From the NCBI GenBank assembly GCA_022450045.1, contig JAKURD010000023.1, forward strand, positions 1 through 47,206: a DNA stretch of 47,206 bases, written 5' to 3'. The stretch comes from Gracilimonas sp. Its GTDB lineage: Bacteria; Bacteroidota; Rhodothermia; Balneolales; Balneolaceae. The notes under the pieces were generated by a model. It worked only from the letters and a program-made list of their open reading frames with translations, was not told where the DNA came from and ran no database searches. How positions within the stretch are numbered: the first letter of the stretch is position 1; the number at the start of each line of letters is the position of its first letter. The position numbers and the translations under genes are program-made. This document shows, piece by piece, positions 26,972 through 34,947 of the stretch.

Positions 26972-29900
26972 CTAGTCGTCGGTGAATCCATTTCCAATCC
27001 GACTCTCCATCAAATGAACCAAAGGTTTCTGGAAGGATGAATTTTCCTCGATCTCTTCTTTAAACTGATTTAACCGGTTCCAGTCAACGAATACTGACTC
27101 TGCAATCAAGATGATATTTTCTTGCTCATCAATAAGGATCTTGGACTTGAAATCAAATTCTTCCTCTATCCTGATTGCATATAACATAGCTTGTCTTGTA
27201 GTCTCAAATTCACCGAGCTGAAGGATAAATTCAAAATCTACATTGATCATTGAATCCGGAAGTTTTTCTGTTGAAATAAATATATCCTGAATTGAAGTTG
27301 ATTGAAGAAGATCAATGAGTTTATCCTTTGCTTCATTTTTAGTAGTAAAAGGACCAAGCCTGATCTTATACAGATTGGAGTTTTCATCCTTAACCTGATG
27401 AACATCCAGTTTGTATTTATTCTTCAGTTCCCTTGAGTAAGAGTTTGCATGGTCTGGATCAGTGAAAGCGGCAAACTGAAGGTCATAACGAATTGATTCG
27501 GGTGAATAATTGGAAGCGATGGTACCATAACATTGATTTAGGACTGCTGCATCCGGGTAGTTTTCATTGATATTAAGCGTGGCATTGGCAGCTTGACTCA
27601 TAACCTGGAATAGCCCGGTTCGTACCGCATAGAGTCTTCTGGGTGCGTTATATACCACATAAGAGTCTGCCTGACTGTTATAGCTTTTCACTATTTTTTT
27701 AGCTGCTGCATCGGTAGAATAAGCCCCCAGTTGTATTCCATAACGACAGGTATTTATTTGAAGACTGTCTACCTGAATGTTATACTCGAGGGAAATACCT
27801 CCTCCTGTATTAGCTGTTTGGGTTACCCCGATATTCTCAGTGATCGGTTCCTCGGGCTCTTCATCATCAATCGGAACGAGCACAAGTTCCATTCCTTCCA
27901 CAAAATCTCCTTCCGGTAAAGCTTCTACATTAAATTCTATTTTTTTGGGGATAGAGCGACTGTTTAGAATTTCAAGCTGAGAAGGATCAATTTTTAACTC
28001 ATATTCTCCCGGGGGTACTTCATAATCATAGAAACTACCGTCAGAAAAGGTTCTAAGTTCTTTGCTAAAATCACCATTGGTTTGTGTCAGTAAAATCTTA
28101 AGTCCCCCTATACCTGATCTTCTATTGTTGGACTGTTGACGTTCAACTATGCCCTCAATTACTCCTGACATATAGAATGGTATTTCCACTTTTTTAAAAC
28201 GATTTGGGTCAGAGATCAAACCAAATTTATCGAACTCGGGGACTAGCATGGGGTTGTCAAGTGCGCTCTTGTTCATTTCCATGTTATAATAGAAGTAAGG
28301 CTGCATCTGTGTGAAATAAAGTATTCCATTCTTTTGAATGGAGCCTGCCCCTGAGCGCTGGATACGGACAGCATTTGCTTCAATTGTATTATCATTGGTA
28401 TCAAATTCACCATTTCCGTTATTATCTACATATAGTTTAATAGCTGTACCAGCTCTGCCTACCTGATTTCGACTGGTGAATAACAAGTTGTTATAGTTAC
28501 TGTCGTAGCCAACAGAGCCGCGTACATTTTGAGTAAAACTACTGCTGCCTCTGATATCGTTAAAAGTGGTATTTGTTCTGAGCTTGTTGAAGTCAACTAC
28601 CACACTAAATCGTATGGTGTTGAAATTGCCTCTGAAATTACGACCGGCTGAAAGTTGAAACCTGCCTTGTCGAAATATATTTCTGGATACTAAAAACTGT
28701 GCAGACTCAAACAAGTTTGACGTTGGTTGATACCGCATTTGTGCTCTCAAAAAAACTCCTCTTATATAGGGGGGAAGGTTTCTGTTTCGAGAGATATTAT
28801 AGGTTGCAGAACTTTCTATATAGGATGTATTTGTAGGCTCAAGTAAATTAATTTTACCACTAATACGATCAGTATATCCAACACGTAGATTTATTTTACC
28901 TATTCGTGAATTTGCATCGAACCTAAGGGTTGTAGAACTGGAACCTCCTCGTATCCTCGAAAAGGTTGATGCACGGAGGCTAAAAGGTTTACCGAAAATA
29001 TTGAACGGATAAAAAACAGAGCCAACAAACCTTTTATCTTCATTTGAAGGATTATAAATACTAAAATCTCCCAAATACTCTGTGTAATCGATATTAATAC
29101 TAGCTGAGTTCGGAAAGATGGAACTGAATACTCCTCTGTAGTATGATTCGGAAGCGGCTTCAAAAGTTAGGATGTAGTTGGATAAGATTCTGGAGGAAAG
29201 AGAGGTCGTGAATGTCGGAGTTTTGTTACTTAAGCCTTCATAATATTCCACACCTGTTTTTGCAGTTAACCAGGAAGTTATTCCGTATGAACCACTGCCC
29301 TGAGCAGTTAGGTTTTGGTCCGTACTCCCAATGATTGGGTTATCAAGCTGTCCAAAGTTAAGAGTATAATTGAACACTCCTTTCGGTTGAAAGGTAAATG
29401 GAACTTGTATCCTGTCTGAACGCTCAATAATCTGGCCGGTAGGACCATAGATCTTAAGATCTAACTGGGAAGAACCGTAAGTGATAGGGGTAAGAAAACG
29501 GTAATTTCCCATTTCGTCAGCCTGCTGAAAATCAATCAAGGCGTTATTCATGTATAGTTCTACCTCAGACTGCGGTATAGTTGTTCCCTGAACTTCAAAC
29601 TCATCAAAAAGCTTTCTGGGTTCAATAGGTTCATTAGAAAGGCGGATTCCGGTATAAGAATTCCTCGCAACACCATCAGATGTAGTCTGACCTATGGTTA
29701 ATTTGGTGAGCCAGGATTGGTCCCGGTACATATAACGCCAGCGTAAATTATCTGTAGAAAAGTTGGAAAAATTTTCTGAATAACTTCCAAACAAAGATCC
29801 CTGCAAATCCCCTCCATATAATTGAATACCTAAATTGGTATTAGCATTATAAATGTTCTGCTGAGAGTTCATATTTGCAGATAAATTATAGTCTGCAAAA

Positions 29901-30487
29901 CCTCCATCAAGGAATGGACGTTCACGATCAAAACGAAGATCGTATTTTACATCCTGATAGCGATTACCTTCAGCCAAACTTCTTCGTTGTTGTCTTAAGG
30001 CTTCAGCAATGGCAGGCAGCTCTTTTTCTGTTCGTAGATTTAAGGTGAGGTTGTTAAAGTCTATGGTAAAGTCGAGGCCAAATGCCGCATAAAAAATATC
30101 TGCCCTTAAATAAGAATCTATTTCTTTAACTAAAAAGTCTTCCGAGCTAAGTTTTATTTTTTTTTGACCAAAGGTAATTTGTCCGAGGTTTTCGCGTAAG
30201 TCTATTTGGTAGGGAGTTTGTTCTAATCCAAACCGACCTTCTATAACTAAACCGTTTACGGTATGATCAACTTTGAAGAGGGAGAAGAGTTCACTGAGAG
30301 GTAGATAAAATTCGTTATTCTTATAATAAGAAACTACGACTGCACCGATAATTCCACGATGACGAAACTCGAGATAAACTTCGATCTCGTCATTATTGCT
30401 GTCTTGAGCGTAGCTGTCAGTGGGAACTAAAAAGGAGCATAAAACAACAATATTTAAGGTTAGTATTAGTAATTTCCAATGATTCAC
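26972..30487 (-). CDS. Fimbrial outer-membrane usher with C-terminal SPOR-like repeats
   Basis: The usher is the outer-membrane pore through which a chaperone-usher pilus is assembled. The 1171-residue protein has a signal peptide (residues 1-27) and an N-terminal domain. The large barrel contains the usher hallmark IPQSEVELYMNNALIDFQ, then YRFLTPITYGSSQLDL and IYGPTGQIIE at about residues 320-370. A carboxypeptidase-like beta domain (ELRTFSDGSFYDYEVPPGEY) follows at about 820-850. From about residue 911 to 1155, coded by 27023-27757, are three SPOR-like repeats (CRYGIQLGAYSTDAAAKK; RYDLQFAAFTDPDHANSY; FEFILQLGEFETTRQAM). SPOR domains usually bind denuded peptidoglycan, and I know of no standard usher with them. 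It overlaps the chaperone gene by four bases. Confidence 0.82.
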   Translation of the reverse strand: MNHWKLLILTLNIVVLCSFLVPTDSYAQDSNNDEIEVYLEFRHRGIIGAVVVSYYKNNEFYLPLSELFSLFKVDHTVNGLVIEGRFGLEQTPYQIDLRENLGQITFGQKKIKLSSEDFLVKEIDSYLRADIFYAAFGLDFTIDFNNLTLNLRTEKELPAIAEALRQQRRSLAEGNRYQDVKYDLRFDRERPFLDGGFADYNLSANMNSQQNIYNANTNLGIQLYGGDLQGSLFGSYSENFSNFSTDNLRWRYMYRDQSWLTKLTIGQTTSDGVARNSYTGIRLSNEPIEPRKLFDEFEVQGTTIPQSEVELYMNNALIDFQQADEMGNYRFLTPITYGSSQLDLKIYGPTGQIIERSDRIQVPFTFQPKGVFNYTLNFGQLDNPIIGSTDQNLTAQGSGSYGITSWLTAKTGVEYYEGLSNKTPTFTTSLSSRILSNYILTFEAASESYYRGVFSSIFPNSASINIDYTEYLGDFSIYNPSNEDKRFVGSVFYPFNIFGKPFSLRASTFSRIRGGSSSTTLRFDANSRIGKINLRVGYTDRISGKINLLEPTNTSYIESSATYNISRNRNLPPYIRGVFLRAQMRYQPTSNLFESAQFLVSRNIFRQGRFQLSAGRNFRGNFNTIRFSVVVDFNKLRTNTTFNDIRGSSSFTQNVRGSVGYDSNYNNLLFTSRNQVGRAGTAIKLYVDNNGNGEFDTNDNTIEANAVRIQRSGAGSIQKNGILYFTQMQPYFYYNMEMNKSALDNPMLVPEFDKFGLISDPNRFKKVEIPFYMSGVIEGIVERQQSNNRRSGIGGLKILLTQTNGDFSKELRTFSDGSFYDYEVPPGEYELKIDPSQLEILNSRSIPKKIEFNVEALPEGDFVEGMELVLVPIDDEEPEEPITENIGVTQTANTGGGISLEYNIQVDSLQINTCRYGIQLGAYSTDAAAKKIVKSYNSQADSYVVYNAPRRLYAVRTGLFQVMSQAANATLNINENYPDAAVLNQCYGTIASNYSPESIRYDLQFAAFTDPDHANSYSRELKNKYKLDVHQVKDENSNLYKIRLGPFTTKNEAKDKLIDLLQSTSIQDIFISTEKLPDSMINVDFEFILQLGEFETTRQAMLYAIRIEEEFDFKSKILIDEQENIILIAESVFVDWNRLNQFKEEIEENSSFQKPLVHLMESRIGNGFTDD

Positions 30488-31311
30488 CTTATAGAGTAAC
30501 TAGTTGATTGAGACGTAGGTTGCATCTGAACCAGATCTTCAGGAGATACGTCATTTCTTTGAGTCATGAACTCTACTCGTATGGTATAATTTCCGGGCTC
30601 TACATCCATTATGTCTAATGAATGGCGGTGGGTGCCACCAAAATAAAGTGTAGTCGATGATCTTCCTTGCCGAACCACTTCACCGGAAGAATTAATTAAA
30701 GAAGTTATAATCGATCCGAGGAATGGAGAGTTTCCTGTTCGTTCGTAATTAGTTAATACTTCAAGAACACCATCATTAGTTAGATTTGGGGTAATACTTT
30801 GTATGTCAATTCCCGTTGTTACGGAACCCACTTTATAATAAAGCCCTGTTACTTGTTCTACAATAAGGCCAAGACTTGCTGTTACCGTTTCCGTTTGTTG
30901 AAGTTCAACAGGAGGTGCTTCAGGAGTTGCACTGGTTTTTATACGGGCCCAATAGGTGCCATCTTCAAGATCGTTTGGAGCACTTACTCGTAAACGAACG
31001 ATTTGTCGTTGGTTGGGGGAGAGAACAAAATTTTGAGGAAAAGCTCGTATGTGTTGTGCAACGGAATAAGTTTGAGCTCTAACAGAATCATCTTCCACAA
31101 TTCTTCTTTGGCCAGTATCATCTAAAGCACTATAGCTGAATACGAAATCAACAGAAATTTCCTGATTCTCTGTGGAATTGTTAATGACCATATAGGTTCC
31201 GAATCTGGAATTCTCCTCTACAAATAAATTGGTGGGGGCAATCGTCACCTGACTAAATACTGAGGTGAGCGTCAACAAGGTAAAGAAAGAGGTAAGTAAG
31301 AGCTTTTTCAT
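30484..31311 (-). CDS. Periplasmic fimbrial chaperone (PapD-like)
   Basis: A 275-residue secreted protein with a signal peptide ending near TSVFSQ. It shows two immunoglobulin-like domains: FVEENSRFGTYMVINNSTEN in the first, and FVLSPNQRQIVRLRVSAPND, the pattern of the G1 donor strand, at about residues 97-116. A second beta domain runs from about 150 to the end. This fits chaperones that deliver subunits to the usher. The usher gene follows with a 4-bp overlap. The major subunit gene lies upstream, separated by a terminator, so the chaperone and usher are probably expressed by read-through or from a weak own promoter. Confidence 0.82.
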   Translation of the reverse strand: MKKLLLTSFFTLLTLTSVFSQVTIAPTNLFVEENSRFGTYMVINNSTENQEISVDFVFSYSALDDTGQRRIVEDDSVRAQTYSVAQHIRAFPQNFVLSPNQRQIVRLRVSAPNDLEDGTYWARIKTSATPEAPPVELQQTETVTASLGLIVEQVTGLYYKVGSVTTGIDIQSITPNLTNDGVLEVLTNYERTGNSPFLGSIITSLINSSGEVVRQGRSSTTLYFGGTHRHSLDIMDVEPGNYTIRVEFMTQRNDVSPEDLVQMQPTSQSTSYSIR

Positions 31312-31415
31312 AGAGTTATTAATTAATGAAATACCAATGCATTCAATAGTAATGAATGTTCAGAACTTTTACCATTTCTGTTTAACCTCTTTACAGCTAT
31401 TCATTTGTAAAAAAA

Positions 31416-31447
31416 AAGCCTTGCCGATAGGGCAAGGCTTAAAAAAA
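31416..31447 (-). terminator. Terminator or attenuator between the major subunit and the chaperone gene
   Basis: AAGCCTTGCC (31416-31425) and GGCAAGGCTT (31431-31440) form a perfect 10-bp stem with a five-base loop. On the minus strand the stem is followed by a run of T (the A-run from 31409). A run of A precedes it, so it could act in both directions. It lies just after the DUF4402-like subunit gene and would lower expression of chaperone and usher relative to the subunit. Confidence 0.85.
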
Positions 31448-31458
31448 TTAGCTGATAA

Positions 31459-32007
31459 TCAATCGTAATAAACTGAAAGTGTAATATCGCCTGAATATTG
31501 ACCTTGATAATTACCGGCACTTCCGCCAATTGTTCCACCTACATATACATATGCATCAGTAGCTCCAGTAGTAACAGAAGCTTCAAGATCATTACCTGTA
31601 CCACTAAAGTCATTTGTTCCTGATCCAGGAGTTCCATCTGTTTCAGAATAAGTAGCTGTCAATGACAAGGGGAGATTATCGGGAGTTGAAGCAAAAGTAG
31701 GTGTTCCACTGGGGGATAATGCAGTTGGTCCAGAAAGTGATAAAATTATATCCTGGCCACTTGAAACATCATCCATAAAAAACTTACCTAAGCTATCTGT
31801 TGCAGCACTACTTAGTGTAACGGTACGACCAGCGTCGGCGTCAGTATCAGTTAGAGCTCCAAAATCTAAGTTTTGTACTCCTGAAAGAGTTACATCTGTA
31901 ACCACATCAGCTGTGGCAGAAATACTTGCCTGACCTTGAGCCAGGGCACCAGTTGCGAATAAAGCAACTATTGCAAAAGCGGATAAAAGCGTTTTTAGAG
32001 TTTTCAT
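31459..32007 (-). CDS. DUF4402-like fimbrial subunit, probable major pilin
   Basis: A 182-residue secreted protein with a clear signal peptide (MKTLKTLLSAFAIVALFATG, cleavage after ALAQ). The mature part is low in aromatic residues and rich in Ser, Thr, Gly and Ala. It carries the DUF4402 pattern: DVTLSGVQNLDFGALTDTD near the start, VYVGGTIG in the middle and YSGDITLSVYYD at the end. Such proteins occur with chaperone-usher systems. It is the best candidate for the major subunit because it has its own terminator immediately downstream and its own upstream region of about 500 bp. The assembly role is inferred from neighbours. Confidence 0.75.
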   Translation of the reverse strand: MKTLKTLLSAFAIVALFATGALAQGQASISATADVVTDVTLSGVQNLDFGALTDTDADAGRTVTLSSAATDSLGKFFMDDVSSGQDIILSLSGPTALSPSGTPTFASTPDNLPLSLTATYSETDGTPGSGTNDFSGTGNDLEASVTTGATDAYVYVGGTIGGSAGNYQGQYSGDITLSVYYD

Positions 32008-32295
32008 AATCGTGAGGTTTGTGTTTGTTTAATTTCTGATAGAAAATTATCGAAGTTCTTTTTGTAGTACAAGTTAGATAGTCTTAATTAAAACGTCCTA
32101 ATACTTATATAAACTGCCATAAATGATTGTTTGGAGGTAATTTTTATAAAACAATTAAAGTAATTATAGCATCACGGAGTTAAGCTTAGATTTTTTTAAT
32201 GTTTCTAACGCAGATGACACTGATCGTATTAGTATGATTCACATTCTAATACGGAGTGCAAGAAGGGGTGGATTGCTTATTTTATTGAACAAACA
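32008..32295. other. Upstream region of the major subunit gene
   Basis: This gene-free stretch should hold the promoter and leader of the subunit gene read leftward from 32007. The one structure I see is an 8-bp inverted repeat, CGTATTAG (32225-32232) with CTAATACG (32246-32253). A fragment ACGCAGATGACACTGAT near 32209 resembles a text common in Bacteroidota intergenic repeats. No promoter could be fixed. Confidence 0.4.
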
Positions 32296-32482
32296 ACATT
32301 TGCGAGGAGGCCGGCTGTAGAATGATGGGTTGGGAGGTCTAACGACGCGGCAATCTCGAGGACATGGTTTGGGCTTGAACAACGCCTTACTAACCCTGGA
32401 AGCGTGCAGTTTCGGGATTGCTTCGGCTGGTGGTTTTATAAACCTGCGTTAAGCTTGGGTGGCCTCGCAAAGGATAGCTTTT
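32296..32482 (+). repeat. Structured direct repeat, left flank of the GIY-YIG cassette
   Basis: About 187 bp, nearly matching the copy at 32843-33030. Its ends form inverted repeats: TTTGCGAGG near 32299 and CCTCGCAAA near 32463. Inside, GCAATCTCG (32351-32359) can pair with CGGGATTGC (32413-32421), where one A-to-G change relative to the other copy keeps a G-T wobble pair. A 54-base stretch starting CGACGCGGCAATCTCGAGG is identical between copies. Confidence 0.85.
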
Positions 32483-32523
32483 GGGGAATGTGCCTAAAAT
32501 AACTTCATTCTATATATTCTCAT

Positions 32524-32823
32524 ATGAATATTGATCCAAGACATTATGTCTATATAATGACGAATAAAAGAAATACCGTTCTTTATACCGGAAAAAGTCA
32601 TGATTTGGCAAAAAGAGTATGGGAGCATAAAAATAAAGTGGTAGATGGTTTCACCAAGCGGTATAACATAAACAAATTGGTGTATTACGAAGAGTTTGCT
32701 ACTGCAGAAGAGGCTTCTTTTCGAGAGCGGCAAATAAAGGCGGGTTCAAGAAAAAAGAAGATTGAGTTAATAGAGTCAATGAATCCAGAATGGAAGGATT
32801 TGTCTGAGAATTTTGAGTATTGA
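32524..32823 (+). CDS. Small GIY-YIG nuclease-domain protein in a repeat-flanked cassette
   Basis: A 99-residue single-domain GIY-YIG protein. The motif is HYVYIMTNKRN followed by VLYTGKS, a diverged form of GIY...YIG. The catalytic arginine is in LAKRVWEHK, and the metal-binding glutamate is expected in EEASFRERQIKAGSRKKK. The family (YhbQ/UPF0213-type) cuts DNA or is of unknown role. The gene is opposite in direction to all fimbrial genes around it. Direct copies of a structured 187-bp repeat flank it, ending 41 bp before and starting 19 bp after. This suggests a mobile or once mobile unit; activity is not shown. Confidence 0.85.
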   Translation: MNIDPRHYVYIMTNKRNTVLYTGKSHDLAKRVWEHKNKVVDGFTKRYNINKLVYYEEFATAEEASFRERQIKAGSRKKKIELIESMNPEWKDLSENFEY

Positions 32824-32842
32824 AAGATAACTTATAATAAGT

Positions 32843-33040
32843 AAACATTTGCGAGGAGGCTGGTTGCTGAATCAAGGGTTAGGAAGTATATCGACGCGGC
32901 AATCTCGAGGACATGGTTTGGGCTTGAACAACGCCTTACTAACCCGGAAGCGTGCAGTCACGAGATTGCTTCGGCTGGTGGTTTTATAAACCTGCGTTAA
33001 GCTTAGGTGGCCTCGCAAAGGGTGGCTTTTGCGAGGAGCC
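32843..33040 (+). repeat. Structured direct repeat, right flank of the GIY-YIG cassette
   Basis: Second copy of the repeat at 32296-32482. It starts AAACATTTGCGAGGAGGC and ends GGTGGCCTCGCAAAGG, with an extra TTTTGCGAGGAGCC (about 33027-33040). The inner stem is perfect here: GCAATCTCG pairs with CGAGATTGC. The stretch GATTGCTTCGGCTGGTGG and the 23 bases after it are identical to the first copy. The outer parts differ more, so the paired segments are the conserved ones. Confidence 0.85.
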
Positions 33041-33094
33041 TTTGGTGGTTATGGTAAAATTTGGCAATACAGTTTTGTGTTATCCACGAGTAGA

Positions 33095-33619
33095 TCAATC
33101 ATAGTCTACACTTAAAACGATATCACCGGTGTAAATACCGTTGGGGATATTTCCTACATCAATGGCCCCATAGACATAAATAAAGAGTTGTTTCCAGAGT
33201 TCTTTGTCAAATTCTAGTTGGGTACTTTCATGTACCGATACCATTCCTTTATTAGAGGGCAATGGGGTTGAATTGGATACGGTGTTTGTTCCTGAGTTAT
33301 TATAAGAGAGATTCAATTCCAAAGGTATTTCAGCATCGATCTGAGTATCTGTAGGAGTAAGGGCATCAGGATATTCTAAATTGATATATAAATTTTGAGT
33401 GCGGAAAGCTCTTATACTGAAGACCCCCATGTTTACATCTCCCAATTGTATTTCAGTTCGTCCTGAATTGGCTATTTGTGTCTCGAAGTTTAAGTTTTGT
33501 TCAACCGTTGCACTTAATTCCGCTTCAACTTTCAACTGGAGATTAATGAACTGTCCATAAACATACTCCGTTAATGGAGGGAATAAAAATAAGATTATAA
33601 AAAATATATACTTAATCAT
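33095..33619 (-). CDS. DUF4402-like minor fimbrial subunit
   Basis: A 174-residue secreted protein starting MIKYIFFIILFLFPPLTEYV, with cleavage near VYGQ. The ATG at 33619 puts the signal peptide at the N-terminus; an ATG at 33655 in the same frame would add 12 residues and overlap the upstream gene more. Features shared with the other subunits are TVEQNLNFETQIAN near the start, LSVD at the very end, and GIYTGDIVLSV. It is the last of three subunit genes and starts inside the end of the preceding gene by eight bases. The GIY-YIG cassette lies just downstream. Confidence 0.68.
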   Translation of the reverse strand: MIKYIFFIILFLFPPLTEYVYGQFINLQLKVEAELSATVEQNLNFETQIANSGRTEIQLGDVNMGVFSIRAFRTQNLYINLEYPDALTPTDTQIDAEIPLELNLSYNNSGTNTVSNSTPLPSNKGMVSVHESTQLEFDKELWKQLFIYVYGAIDVGNIPNGIYTGDIVLSVDYD

Positions 33620-34226
33620 AGTATATACTGACTTGAATATCAGTTGAGTACTCACCTGAGATAAGTCCGCTTGCTTCTACAGATCCATAGATGAATAAAT
33701 AAGCACTTTCTTTTTGTGCTTCAAGATTCCGCCCCTCATAATCAGGCGTTGGCGGGGGGCCGGGAGGCGCTGATGTTCTGTGTAATATCGGAAATTGGGT
33801 GCTTAGTAATCCGGTTTGTTGGGAATAATCAATTGTAGTTTCACCAATATATACCACTTTATTTTGAGCGCTGACCTCATTGCTTTCACCGAAATTGGAG
33901 TAGGCTGCTTTTAAGGTAAATGGAAGGGTGCAGTTGGTGTTATCACAACCATCTGTGTCAAAGGGAGAAGAGACTTCTATATCTACCAAGACATCCAGGT
34001 ATTTGATTCCCTCAAGCTCAATAATAGCTGCTTCATCAATATCTCGCTCTTTAACTCCCTGATTTTGAGCAATGGTGCCAAAATCCAAATTTGGCTGAAT
34101 GAGTATTGGGGAAATAGTGGTGTATCTGCTGCTGTATTCTCCAAAATTAATTTCCTGTCCGCTGACACTGATTGAAAAGGTCAGAAAGAATAGAACAAGC
34201 ATGATATTTAAAGGCTTATAAATCAT
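33612..34226 (-). CDS. DUF4402-like minor fimbrial subunit
   Basis: A 204-residue secreted protein (signal peptide MIYKPLNIMLVLFFLTFSIS, then VSGQ). The mature N-terminus has the shared pattern PILIQPNLDFGTIAQNQG, where the subunit family has N-L-D-F-G. The C-terminus is SGEYSTDIQVSIYYD. The centre carries a proline-rich piece (SAPPGPPPTPD) and two cysteines (DGCDNTNC) that could form a disulfide. It overlaps its upstream neighbour by four bases and its downstream neighbour by eight, so all three are one transcript. Tip or adaptor role is a guess. Confidence 0.68.
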   Translation of the reverse strand: MIYKPLNIMLVLFFLTFSISVSGQEINFGEYSSRYTTISPILIQPNLDFGTIAQNQGVKERDIDEAAIIELEGIKYLDVLVDIEVSSPFDTDGCDNTNCTLPFTLKAAYSNFGESNEVSAQNKVVYIGETTIDYSQQTGLLSTQFPILHRTSAPPGPPPTPDYEGRNLEAQKESAYLFIYGSVEASGLISGEYSTDIQVSIYYD

Positions 34227-34729
34227 ATATAGTCAATCTCGATAGTGAAATCCCCTTCATAATTTCCGGGTTGGGCATTTTCCAAGTTCAATCTACCGCC
34301 AACCCAAATGTAATATCTACCTTCCTCATTAAAGCGAATATTACGATTACCACCTTCCAGTAATTCTGAGGTTGACTGATTCTCAATGGAATTTCCGGAT
34401 AGTACATAGGTAAAAGTAAGGGTTGCATTTCCGTTTGTTTGGCTAAGTACTCGTTCGGAAAGATAGTTTAACCTGAATTCAGTCTCGGGCATACCAACTG
34501 CAATCATATAGCCGGCATTTAAGCTGTTGACAGGATTCACATAGATCTCTAGTTGTCCTGGCTGCATATTACCTAATCTCATAGAGTTTACAGTTATTAG
34601 TTCTATGGATGGAACCACCACTGCGTTAACTCTTATATTTGCCGATACAGCATCTTCTGCTGTAGACTGTGCCTTTGCAAAGGAAGAGAAGATTAAAATT
34701 ATAATAGCTGAAAGTATTGTTTTCTTCAT
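34223..34729 (-). CDS. DUF4402-like fimbrial subunit, first of a three-gene set
   Basis: A 168-residue secreted protein (signal peptide MKKTILSAIIILIFSSFAKA, cleavage near KAQS). It resembles the DUF4402 type: NSMRLGNMQPGQLEIYVNP, a central FTYVLSGNSIENQ, YYIWVGGRLN and the ending YEGDFTIEIDYI. The order signal peptide, M/L-x-G motif and final GD-x-T strand matches its neighbours. Regulation should come from the region 34730-34890. It overlaps the next gene by four bases. Confidence 0.7.
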   Translation of the reverse strand: MKKTILSAIIILIFSSFAKAQSTAEDAVSANIRVNAVVVPSIELITVNSMRLGNMQPGQLEIYVNPVNSLNAGYMIAVGMPETEFRLNYLSERVLSQTNGNATLTFTYVLSGNSIENQSTSELLEGGNRNIRFNEEGRYYIWVGGRLNLENAQPGNYEGDFTIEIDYI

Positions 34730-34893
34730 GTCTAACCTGACTCAAATGACAACATTATATGCCTTAAGATAACCTTTAACGTGCTCTTAAAACAGTTAGT
34801 TTATTTTAATTCGGTTAATAATTTTTAACGGGGATGTGGGAACACTATATAAAAAATGAGTATGAACTAAGATAAGGCTAGAGTAATGGTCAA

Positions 34894-34919
34894 CAAAAAA
34901 GCCGGGGAATCCCGGCTTT
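34894..34919 (-). terminator. Rho-independent terminator of the pilin-like operon
   Basis: On the minus strand, AAAGCCGGG and CCCGGCTTT (34911-34919 and 34898-34906 on the plus strand) form a 9-bp stem with a four-base loop, followed by TTTTTT. It lies 29 bases after the stop of the 387-residue gene at 34948, so it ends the three-gene unit from 37291. Confidence 0.88.
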
Positions 34920-34947
34920 AAATTCTGAAAAATGGTTAAACTTAATG

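Noticed and set aside
30799..31082. Plus-strand frames inside the chaperone gene
   Set aside because: Shadows of the well-supported minus-strand chaperone reading frame.
32296..33040. CRISPR array or attachment-site pair
   Set aside because: The two repeats are about 187 bp long with a single spacer containing a gene. There are no short regular repeats, no cas genes and no integrase or tRNA gene.
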